A DNA stretch of 64,000 nt from positions 1,364,383 to 1,428,382 of the forward strand of contig NZ_JACIEH010000002.1 in assembly GCF_014196745.1 (NCBI RefSeq), read 5' to 3'. Below the pieces are notes generated by a model that saw only the letters and a list, made by a program, of their open reading frames with translations, had not been told where the DNA came from and ran no database searches. Shown here piece after piece: positions 45,614-53,363 of the stretch. The first letter of the stretch is position 1, and the number at the start of each line of letters is the position of its first letter. The DNA comes from Sphingomonas kyeonggiensis. Its GTDB lineage: Bacteria; Pseudomonadota; Alphaproteobacteria; Sphingomonadales; Sphingomonadaceae. Position numbers and translations under genes: made by a program.

Positions 45614-48600
45614 TCACCATTTCTTGACGACCTGCAGCGACACGAACCGGCCGATCGGGTCGGCATTGGCCGCGCCATAGCCGAACCCGCTCGGCTGATC
45701 GACGAAGGGCGGATCGGCATCGAGCAGGTTTTGCGCATTGAGTGCGAAGCTGAGCCCGATGCGCTCGAACGCCTTGGGCTGAATGCGCAGCTGCGCGTCA
45801 AACGTCGTCCATCTGCCGACCGGGCGCGCCGGGCTGCTCACATCATCGAGGTAGCCACTGACATGGTTGAGCGTTACCGAGACGCCCCAGCCTTGCCTGT
45901 CCCAGCCGGCCGAGGCCCGCAGCCGCCAGGCCGGCGGGTTGGCGATCGTGCCGACCTGCTCTATCCGCGGCGCCAGCGGCGTGATGCGGCGCTGATAGTC
46001 GAACATGTGCGAGGCATTGGCGCTGAGCGTGGCGGTGCCGCCGGCCAGGTCGAACGATCCCGCTGCCAGCAGGTCCATGCCCCGCACCACGAGCTCGCTC
46101 GAATTGACCAGCCGTCCGTCGAGGATCGCCTTGTAGAATTCGGGCGGGAAGAGCCCTGCGATCAACGAGCCGGGCGCGTTGATCAGCGCCAGCAGCCGTT
46201 CGCGGTCGGCGGGGTTCGCGACGGGATCGACCCGGCTGATATAGGGCGAGAAGATCATGTTGGAGAGTGCGTCGCTCAGATTGTCATAGGCTGGCCGCTC
46301 GATCCGGTTCTTGAACTTGGTCTGGAACCAGGTCGCCTCGACATGCCAGCGGCGTGCCCAGTTCGGCTGATAGCGCAGATTGAGCGTCAGCGAGCTTGCG
46401 GTCTCGGGCTTGAGATCGGGGTTGCCGCCATAGAGGGTCACGACCGGGGTCAGCACGCCCGCCGCGTCGCGCAGCTGGACATAGGAGACGCTGAGCGCAT
46501 CGCGTACCTCGCGCAGCACCGGTGCCCGGAACGAGGTGCCCCAGCTCGCCTTGAAGCCGAGCTCCGTGCTCGGTTCCCAGACCAGGCCGAGCTTGGGATT
46601 GGTGGTGCCGCCAAAGTCGCTGTAATGTTCATGGCGCACGGCAGCGGAGAGCGTCAGCCGCCTAAGGCCCGGCCGGCCATTATCGGGCCCGAACAAGGGC
46701 ACCGCCAGTTCGGCAAAGGCCGCGGTGATGTCGCGCCCGGCATGGGTGCCGGTCAGCGCGGTCGGCTTGGTCCCGGAGAAGAAATTCTCGCCGCTGCGCT
46801 CGAAATGCTCATGCCGGAAATTGGCGCCGAAGGCCGCCTTGATCCGCCCGCCGGGCAGGCGGAACAGACTGCCGTCCGCCTTCAAATTGGCGGTATCCAT
46901 CACGCTGATCGTGGTGTTGCGCGCGAAACCCTGGCCGATGAAGTCGAGGATCGTCTGGCTGTTGACCAGACCATCGCCATAGGGGTTGAAGAAGCCGTTG
47001 GTCGCTGTGCTGAATGCGGTACCGGGATCGTCCGGCAGCGATCCGACGGCTTCCGCGAAATAGGTCGAGTTCACCACATTCTCATAGGCGGTATAGGTCC
47101 GCTCCCGGGCGTGGCTGGCATAGGTCTCGGCTTGCCAGTCGCCAAAGGGCGCAACCGTCGCCCCCGCCGTGGCGCTCCACGACGTCACCGAGCCCGGTTG
47201 CCGGATCGGGCCGATCTCGCGGGTGAAGGAATAGGCGATCAGGCTGTAGGGCGACCCGTCGGGGCTGACGAAATAGGGGTTGCGGGCATCGACCTGGGCA
47301 AGCCCGGTCGAGGCCTGGCCGTTGCTCTCGAAGGACCGGTGCGCATAGCGGCCCTCGGCGAACAGCTGCAGCGTGCCCAGATCCTGCTCGGCGCTGAGAT
47401 AGGCCGCGTGTCGGTCCTGGCGCGGCAGCAAGTCGGTGCCGACACGGAAATTCTCGAGGTTCTGGCCTGCGGAGAAATCCTTTGGGCTAAGGCCGGTGCC
47501 GTTCTGGCCGGTGGGAATGGCAAAGGCCGGCTCGATAGCGCCCGCCGGTGTGATGGTCAGGATTGTGCCGGGATTGGAGAAATAGGAGCGCCAGTCGCTG
47601 CCGCCGAACGGCCGCAAGTCGGGCGATCGCGTATAGGCACGCTGGTCGGTGCGCAGCCGGCCACGGTGCATATATTCATAGGCCGCGAGGACATGGCCCG
47701 TCGACCAGCTCGCGCCGAGCACCTGGCCGATCTGGACCTCGCTGGCGCCGCCCTGCGTCGCAGTGCCGAGCCGCAGCCGCGTCTCGCCGCCGTCCAATGT
47801 CTTGCGCAAGAGGATGTTGACGACGCCGCCGACCGCGTCGGAACCATAGAGCGCCGAGGCGCCGTCGGTGAGGATCTCTATCCGCTCGACCGCCGCGAGC
47901 GGGATCAGCGAGATGTCGGCAAAATCGCCTTGCCCGCCCGAGCCCGGCAGGCGGCGGCCATTGACCAGCGTCAGTGTCGCGTCGCTGCCGAGCCCGCGCA
48001 GATTGGCGCTGGTGCCAAGGCCGATATTCTGGGTGGTGCGGTCCGCCCCGGTCAGGCTGGTGTCCTCGGTGCCGGTGCCACCGAAATTCTGCGGGAGCGC
48101 TGCGATCGCCTCGCCGACCGAGCCATGGCCAGCCCGGTCGATGTCGAATCGGTCGAGCACGACCATCGGCGACGCCCTTTCCGAAATCCCGCGGATGTTC
48201 GACCCAGTCACCAGGATCTTGGTGTCGCCATTTTCCTCCTGCGCCGCGCGCAGCGCGGGTGCCGATATGGGCGTGGCGGGCATCGGCGTGGCGCGTTGGG
48301 GGCGCGCCGGCTTGGCGGCTGCCCGGGGCGCAGGCACCCGCCGCTGGAACAGTACATAGGCGTTGCCCGCGCGCCGGACCGCGATGCCGGTCCCGCGCAG
48401 CAGTTGCGCAAGCGCTTCGTCATCGCCGTAGCGGCCATCGAGTGCCTGGCTGGTTAGACCGGCGACGAGCGTGCTAGGATAGAGAAGCTGGCGATGGGTG
48501 ATCCGCGCATAGGTGGCCAGCGCCTGGTCGAGCGGTCCCGCGGCGATGTGGAATTCCTGCTGCGCGCGGGCCGCCCAGGCCGGGCCCGGTGCGATCATCG

Positions 48601-48664
48601 CGATCGCAGCCGCCCCCATCAGGCTGAATCGCGTGCTCCCCGCGATGATCGGTTCTTTCCTCAC
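45614..48664 (-). CDS. TonB-dependent receptor with STN domain
   Basis: About 1016 residues from GTG 48664 (GGGGAG 6 nt upstream); an in-frame ATG at 48703 lacks a good site. Signal peptide to about PAWAA, STN domain (EFHIAAGPLDQALATYARIT), Pro/Ala linker, TonB box TKILVTGSNIRG, plug (IAALPQNFGGTGTED, LVNGRRLPG, EILTDGASALYGSDAVGG) and barrel ending SLQVVKKW. The plug belongs to a different subgroup from the two TIGR01782-like receptors. With sigma and FecR upstream and an S9 peptidase downstream it forms the third cassette; a peptide ligand is plausible. Confidence 0.92.
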   Translation of the reverse strand: MRKEPIIAGSTRFSLMGAAAIAMIAPGPAWAARAQQEFHIAAGPLDQALATYARITHRQLLYPSTLVAGLTSQALDGRYGDDEALAQLLRGTGIAVRRAGNAYVLFQRRVPAPRAAAKPARPQRATPMPATPISAPALRAAQEENGDTKILVTGSNIRGISERASPMVVLDRFDIDRAGHGSVGEAIAALPQNFGGTGTEDTSLTGADRTTQNIGLGTSANLRGLGSDATLTLVNGRRLPGSGGQGDFADISLIPLAAVERIEILTDGASALYGSDAVGGVVNILLRKTLDGGETRLRLGTATQGGASEVQIGQVLGASWSTGHVLAAYEYMHRGRLRTDQRAYTRSPDLRPFGGSDWRSYFSNPGTILTITPAGAIEPAFAIPTGQNGTGLSPKDFSAGQNLENFRVGTDLLPRQDRHAAYLSAEQDLGTLQLFAEGRYAHRSFESNGQASTGLAQVDARNPYFVSPDGSPYSLIAYSFTREIGPIRQPGSVTSWSATAGATVAPFGDWQAETYASHARERTYTAYENVVNSTYFAEAVGSLPDDPGTAFSTATNGFFNPYGDGLVNSQTILDFIGQGFARNTTISVMDTANLKADGSLFRLPGGRIKAAFGANFRHEHFERSGENFFSGTKPTALTGTHAGRDITAAFAELAVPLFGPDNGRPGLRRLTLSAAVRHEHYSDFGGTTNPKLGLVWEPSTELGFKASWGTSFRAPVLREVRDALSVSYVQLRDAAGVLTPVVTLYGGNPDLKPETASSLTLNLRYQPNWARRWHVEATWFQTKFKNRIERPAYDNLSDALSNMIFSPYISRVDPVANPADRERLLALINAPGSLIAGLFPPEFYKAILDGRLVNSSELVVRGMDLLAAGSFDLAGGTATLSANASHMFDYQRRITPLAPRIEQVGTIANPPAWRLRASAGWDRQGWGVSVTLNHVSGYLDDVSSPARPVGRWTTFDAQLRIQPKAFERIGLSFALNAQNLLDADPPFVDQPSGFGYGAANADPIGRFVSLQVVKKW

Positions 48665-48803
48665 GGTCTTCTCCCCTGCGCGCCGGTATTCCCGGTCGGT
48701 CACTCAAATCGCGTGTTTGTGCCGCGATTGAGGAAGCAACGCGGCGGGGAAGGGGGGACCCTGGCTGCTTCGCAGAATAAATTTTGCGGGACGGCTGGGC
48801 TTG

Positions 48804-49778
48804 TCAATTACGCGACAGAAGAATCCGATTCTCCTGTGTTCTTTTCTTCAGGTCGAACAGCGCGGAGACCGCCGCGACGAACGAGTCCATGTCGCCGGTC
48901 TCGAAGCTGCCGTTGACCTTGGCCCCGGCCAGCGACGGGTCCTCCAGTTCGATCCGGGTCCGGCTATAGCGGTTGGCCTCGGCGATCGCATTGGCGAGCG
49001 GTGTGGCATGGAAGACGAGCCGGCCGGTGGTCCAGCTGGTCGCCGCCTCGACATCGACATGGCTGACTGCCAGCGCGCCTGCCGGGCCGATTGTCGCGCA
49101 TTCGCCAGCGGCCTTGAGCAATGTCGGGGGAACGCCGGCACCGGCATCGACCGAGACGCTGCCTTGCGTGAGCACGACCTGCACGGCTTCGTCGCTGCGG
49201 TGCACGTCGAACTGCGTCCCCGCGGCGCGGATCGCGGCCTTGCCGGCGCGGACCTCGAAAGGCCGCGCCGGATCATGCTTCACTTCGAAAAAGGCCTGTC
49301 CGCGCTCGAGCGTCACCCGGCGCCCGGTATCGCCGGCATCAACGTGGAGTCGGCTGTCGGTGTTGAGCCGGATCCTCGAGCCATCGCCCAGGCTGACCAC
49401 CAGTTGCTCGCCGGTCGCGGTCTGATAGGCGCGCGCCATCGGCAGCAGCAGCCAGCTGGCCCCTGCCGCGACCGGTGCCAGGGCGGCGCCCGCCAGCACC
49501 ACCCGGCGGCTCGGCCGCCAGCCGCGCGCTTCCGATTCCATCCGCTCGAGCCGGGGCCGGGCGAGCGCGTCGCGCGCCGCCGCGGCGATGTCGGGATCGT
49601 CGCCGAGCGCGCGTGCCTGGCGCCATAAGCTCTCGATCTCGGCATAGCGTGCAGCATTGCCGGGTTTGCGGCGCCAGCGATAGAATTCCTCGAGCTCCTC
49701 GGTGGTGACCGAACGGTTGTTGAGCCGTGCCAGCCATTCGGCTGCCTGCTCGTCTGCGCGCTCCTCGTCCGTGCCCAT
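48804..49778 (-). CDS. FecR-family anti-sigma factor
   Basis: A 324-residue protein: DUF4880-like head (DEQAAEWLARLNNRSVTTEE), one membrane helix near residues 91-112 (RRVVLAGAALAPVAAGASWL), periplasmic FecR domain (LVVSLGDGSRIRLNTDSRLH, GQAFFEVKHDPARPFEV) and C-terminal LANAIAEANRYSRTRIEL. It begins 13 nt after the sigma-factor stop and precedes the STN receptor by about 140 bp. Confidence 0.92.
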   Translation of the reverse strand: MGTDEERADEQAAEWLARLNNRSVTTEELEEFYRWRRKPGNAARYAEIESLWRQARALGDDPDIAAAARDALARPRLERMESEARGWRPSRRVVLAGAALAPVAAGASWLLLPMARAYQTATGEQLVVSLGDGSRIRLNTDSRLHVDAGDTGRRVTLERGQAFFEVKHDPARPFEVRAGKAAIRAAGTQFDVHRSDEAVQVVLTQGSVSVDAGAGVPPTLLKAAGECATIGPAGALAVSHVDVEAATSWTTGRLVFHATPLANAIAEANRYSRTRIELEDPSLAGAKVNGSFETGDMDSFVAAVSALFDLKKRTQENRILLSRN

Positions 49779-49791
49779 GACGTCCCGCCGT

Positions 49792-50325
49792 TTAGTCGCG
49801 CAGCCTGGCCGCGCACATCGCCAACGCTCGGGTCATCCGCCATTCGACGGTCTTGACCGAGATGCCAGCATGGCTTGCGATCTCCTCATAGGTCAAACCG
49901 GTAAAGCGACTGAGTACGAACACGTCGCGATAAATCGGCGGCAAGGCGAGGATCGCCTGCTTCATCTCGAGTGCCTCGTGCTGCTCGGGCAGGACCGAGG
50001 CGAGGCTCGCCTCGCCTTCCTCGTCGAGCGGCTCGGCCAGGCCGCCACGCACGACATTGCGGCGCATCTGGTCGCGTGCCAGGTTAACCGCGATCCTGAG
50101 CAGCAGCGCCTTGGGGTGGCGCGCCGCATCTTCCGGCGCATAGCGCCCCATGCGGACATAGGTCTCCTGGACAATGTCGTCGACATCGAGCGCGGTGGTG
50201 CGCAGCCGCCAGGCGAGCACGCGGTTCAGCCAGCCGGCGTGGCTGCGATAGAGATGTTCGAGCAGGCTTGCCTGCGCCGCCTCGGGCGCCTCCGCGTCCT
50301 GCTTGTCCGGGCCTGGGCCGGCCAT
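49792..50325 (-). CDS. ECF sigma factor (FecI-like)
   Basis: A 177-residue protein from ATG 50325 (GGAGAGG upstream). Region 2: LNRVLAWRLRTTALDVDDIVQETYVRM and ALLLRIAVNLARDQMRR. Region 4: ALPPIYRDVFVLSRFTGLTYEEIASHAGISVKTVEWRM. Longer open frame upstream is not sigma-like. It starts the third sigma-FecR-STN receptor-enzyme cassette, transcribed leftward. Confidence 0.9.
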   Translation of the reverse strand: MAGPGPDKQDAEAPEAAQASLLEHLYRSHAGWLNRVLAWRLRTTALDVDDIVQETYVRMGRYAPEDAARHPKALLLRIAVNLARDQMRRNVVRGGLAEPLDEEGEASLASVLPEQHEALEMKQAILALPPIYRDVFVLSRFTGLTYEEIASHAGISVKTVEWRMTRALAMCAARLRD

Positions 50326-50454
50326 GGCATCCTCTCCCCAACGAGACAGGGGCGACGGCCATGCCGAAAATGGAAATCCCGGGCAGCCGCGGCGCGCGGT
50401 CATGGACCGGCACGACGTTGCGGACCCGCGGGCAGCATTAGGCGCGCGGGTCTC

Positions 50455-50757
50455 GTCGATCTTGCACAGGGGTTTCCACGCCCCTGCCGCCGATGCGTCG
50501 GCGGCATGCCCATGCTGGCGCATTGGCGGACTCCTGGCAACTCGTGCCGGAAAGGGAAGGGGCCGGGTGTTGGAACCTCCTGTGCAAAAAGGCCCGCTTG
50601 TTGTGGCCGCCCCACGCCCTGCCGCATGTGCGGCGCCCTGGGCTCGAGGACGGTCCCTATTGGGCGGCACCCGGCATCCCGGCCTAGGATGGGATGCCGG
50701 GGGGCAGCAAGCCACAGAAGGGGTCGGGTGTTGGAAACCTTTGTGCAAAGGCCCGCT
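50455..50757. repeat. Three related short elements (two direct, one inverted)
   Basis: GGTGTTGGAACCTCCTGTGC (from 50566) and GGTGTTGGAAACCTTTGTGC (from 50723), each followed by an A-run and AGGCCCGC, are direct copies about 157 bp apart. TTGCACAGGGGTTTCCACGC near 50463 is a related inverted copy. They lie in the 0.77-kb gap between the sigma gene and the DUF2285-type gene, which holds no other gene. Confidence 0.6.
50671..50700. terminator. Perfect hairpin CCGGCATCCC/GGGATGCCGG
   Basis: 10-bp perfect stem with a 10-nt loop, between the two direct repeats. No T-run on either side, so this could be a terminator or part of a small mobile repeat. Confidence 0.35.
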
Positions 50758-51093
50758 ATTTAGGACTGACCCGCTGCCATTACCCTGGCTCCTGGGAACG
50801 CCCCTGATTCACGGCACCCGACCGTGTGACCCTGCGCAATTCGGCGATGTGCGGCAAGCGCGACCTTGGCGCGCGCGGACCAGCCGACTCGTGCGCGAAA
50901 GCTGCCAGGGCCTTGGCAGCGTCATTCCGCGCCAACGGAAGGATTTGCTGGGAGTGCGCCGAATTTTGGCGGGCGGTGCGCAGAAAGTTGCGCATCGTAT
51001 CTCCGCTCCGAGTCGCGCACGGGCCGCGGCGCGACAAGCCCGCTGCCGCATGCTGCGTTCGCCGCTTGAGGATGGCGACGGGCAAGCATCGCG

Positions 51094-51901
51094 ATGTCTT
51101 CGGCTATGGGTGAGGATTGGCGTGACGCCGAGAGCTATCGGCCGCTGCTTGCGCTTGATCGCCATGGCTTCGCCTGGGAGTTCCTGCGCCGCAATCCCGC
51201 CTATCGCGCCGAAAGCGCCGCGCCCTCGGTTCTGTCGCGATCTCGCCTTGGTGGGAGCCTTGAGCATTTGCACGCGCCGGCGGGAGGTGCGGCGCGCTGG
51301 GGGCTGTGGTTTCCAGGAGGCGCCCGAATGCGACGCGCTCCATGCGCGGATACTCTGGCGCGCCGAGCATGATCGCGGTGTCGTCACCGTGGATGCGATC
51401 CCGGCGGAGCAGGGGAAGGACAGCCTCGATATTCGCCGTGTCGGTGTCGATGTGCTGTTGCTGTCGCCCGATGGTGGATCCCGCCAACTGCTGCTCAGCG
51501 ATGGCCCGCGCCATATCCACCTCGCGTTGCGCGAGGGCAGCTTGCTCGATGGTCCGGTCCGGTTGCGTTACGCATTGGAGGGGCTGGCGGATATCGAGCC
51601 CAAGCTGCTCACCGTGCGGCGCTTGGCGGGGCTCTGGCGCCTTGGGCGAATGCCGGCCGAACTGTTCCCGCGCGATCCCCGTGCCCGGCGCTGGATCGAG
51701 ATGCTGCGCGCGCTTGACGCATCGCGGGACGGCGCCAGTCAGCGTGACATCGCCGCCGCGCTGTTCGGGGCCGGGGCCGTGCGTCGCGATTGGCGGGCCG
51801 CTTCCGACTATCTGCGTCTGCGTATCCAACGCCTGGCGCGAAACGGCGAGGCTATGTTGGATGGTGGCTATCTTCGATTGGTGGCCGCGCGTGTCGGTTG
51901 A
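51094..51901 (+). pseudogene. DUF6499/DUF2285-domain protein, frameshifted
   Basis: The N-terminal part (GEDWRDAESYRPLLALDRHG, FAWEFLRRNPAYRAES) is DUF6499-like. It runs in frame from ATG 51094 or 51106 to ARWGLWF. The remainder (QEAPECDALHARILWRAEHD through LLLSDGPRHIHLALREGSLL to MLDGGYLRLVAARVG, stop 51901) is DUF2285-like and in the next frame. One extra base around 51310-51314 separates them. Intact relatives are putative DNA-binding regulators common on plasmids and integrative elements of sphingomonads. No integrase or transfer gene is visible here. Confidence 0.7.
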
Positions 51902-52291
51902 GTGCTGTTTGAGCTGAGGACCGCGGTTGGCGCGTTGGGCGCCCGTCGGACGTCGGTCGGACATCCAGCCGCGCCTGCGGCACAGCCACGGCAGTCGCCA
52001 GCGCAGGTGACTTCGGCCGCAGGCGACGCTATCCCGGCACGCATGAGGGAACGGCACCAGACGGCCCTGCGCATGCGAGAGGACGGCGCAACATTCCAGG
52101 CGATCGGCGAGGCCCTGGGCGTCAGCCCCAGCCGGGCGAACGTGATCTATCAACGCGCGCTGGAGGTGCAGGCGGAAGTGGCGGCCGGGATGGGCGTGCG
52201 GGCGATCAGGATCCTGCGGCACTATCGAGGCGATCTGCACGAGCTCGCTCCTTCGCCGCGCGAGACCCTCGTGGCGCGTGCACGCTGCTGA
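51902..52291 (+). CDS. Putative small HTH protein, possibly degenerate
   Basis: An open frame from GTG 51902; a later ATG at 52043 is a possible start. Residues RHQTALRMREDGATFQAIGE plus ALGVSPSRANVIYQRALEVQ look like a sigma-region-4-type helix-turn-helix. Downstream, in another frame, NCLRRHAYQIIAWLTAGNRE (to a stop near 52371) also looks coding, so the gene may once have been longer. It follows the DUF2285-type gene directly. Weak ribosome site. Confidence 0.35.
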   Translation: MLFELRTAVGALGARRTSVGHPAAPAAQPRQSPAQVTSAAGDAIPARMRERHQTALRMREDGATFQAIGEALGVSPSRANVIYQRALEVQAEVAAGMGVRAIRILRHYRGDLHELAPSPRETLVARARC

Positions 52292-52491
52292 TCCAAGAGC
52301 CGAATTGCCTCCGCCGGCACGCGTATCAGATCATCGCCTGGCTCACGGCCGGCAACCGCGAGAAGCCCTGATCAGGCGCGTGCGCGAGATCGCTGCCACC
52401 GCGAGGTGAAGTTGCGAGCAGGGCCACCGCTTACCATATTTCCGCGTCGCAGAGACTGCATAGCTCTACTTGAAGAAGGAGGGTGAACTCG

Positions 52492-52695
52492 ATGCTAGTG
52501 GCGGCGCAACAGGCTATCGTGCGCAAGGCCGGAGCTGCGAAAGCCGTGGTCCAACTCGTCGGCCAATCCGAATGTCTGAACTTAATCGTCAAGGCAGCTG
52601 ATGAGTTCGGTATTTCAGCCGAACCTGCTGCCGGGGATTTCCACATCATTGTTATTCCGTGGTCGGCGATCACGACGCTATCGTTCGACAGATGA
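52492..52695 (+). CDS. Small hypothetical protein
   Basis: 67 residues from ATG 52492, chosen because GGAGG lies 9 nt upstream (AAGAAGGAGGG). Sequence starts MLVAAQQAIVRKAGAAKAVV and contains LVGQSECLNLIVKAADEFGI. No recognisable family; compact alpha/beta composition. Lower GC than the metabolic genes. Orphan within the repeat-rich region. Confidence 0.5.
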   Translation: MLVAAQQAIVRKAGAAKAVVQLVGQSECLNLIVKAADEFGISAEPAAGDFHIIVIPWSAITTLSFDR

Positions 52696-52752
52696 AACTC
52701 GATGCGTCGCCGTGAGCTCCGCGGCGCTCTCCGGCGGCGCTTTCCAAAAACC

Positions 52753-52810
52753 GGCCGTTCCGCTTTCACCCATTGTCGGCCGCTCCTGGCTGGCGGGCCC
52801 GATCCGAAGT
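52753..52810 (+). repeat. Palindromic intergenic repeat copy (diverged)
   Basis: GGCCGTTCCGCTTTCACCCA, then TTGTCGGCCGCTCCTGGC, matches the left half of the full copy with small changes. Confidence 0.5.
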
Positions 52811-52831
52811 GAGCGAGCAGTTCACACGCGG

Positions 52832-53044
52832 TTAGCGTACGTCAGGCCTCGTTGGGCGCCGCTGTATCTGGTTGTCGATCCAAACTGCTCCCGACATGAG
52901 CAGGGCAGCGACCAGCACCACTGCGGCATATTTCAAGGCTCCGGCCAGCGGAATAGCTGCCTGAATGGCATCGACAAGAAACAGCGGGAGCAGGATCGCA
53001 GTCAAAAAGGCGAAAGTTCGCATGGCTGTCATCCGCTGTGCCAA
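52832..53044 (-). CDS. Small two-helix membrane protein
   Basis: 70 residues from 53044, or 63 from the ATG at 53023. Two hydrophobic segments (TFAFLTAILLPLFLVDAIQA and LKYAAVVLVAALLMSGAVWI) flank a short loop, with a basic C-terminus QRRPTRP. No family recognised. It lies between two copies of the palindromic repeat. Confidence 0.4.
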   Translation of the reverse strand: MAQRMTAMRTFAFLTAILLPLFLVDAIQAAIPLAGALKYAAVVLVAALLMSGAVWIDNQIQRRPTRPDVR

Positions 53045-53080
53045 ACTACGCTGCTTCTACCTTCATTCTCCGAAATTGTC

Positions 53081-53174
53081 GAACGACCGCTTTCCACCCA
53101 TAGTCGGCCGTTTGGCGGTGGGGCGGCCAATCCAAAAGCGGTCAGGCTGCAAACGCCCCATTTGCCGCCATTCC
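53081..53174 (+). repeat. Palindromic intergenic repeat, fullest copy
   Basis: Left arm GACCGCTTT (53085-53093) is exactly inverted at AAAGCGGTC (53135-53143). Between them are CCACCCATAGTCGGCCGTTT and GGCGG motifs, and after the right arm comes AGGCTGCAAACGCCCCATTT. Other copies in this window share these blocks. The remaining sequence to 53363 has no gene but holds the promoter side of the beta-helix gene. Confidence 0.7.
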
Positions 53175-53363
53175 TGCGCAATGTGTGAAATCCCATTTGC
53201 CGCTGGTCGCGCCGGGTGCGACCAAGCTGTATGAGCGAAGCGATATATGGGCCGATCCTCATGCTATTGGGAGCGTTGTAGCTCGGGTGGTGCGAAATAA
53301 CCTTGTAATGTAGGATTTCCATCGTTCTCCTTATGTTCCATTTTGAACAGTAAGGAGTAGCAT

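Noticed and set aside
45731..48457. Open frame of 908 codons opposite the third STN receptor
   Set aside because: Antisense shadow of a well-supported TBDR; no domain, no ribosome site, composition typical of a complementary frame.
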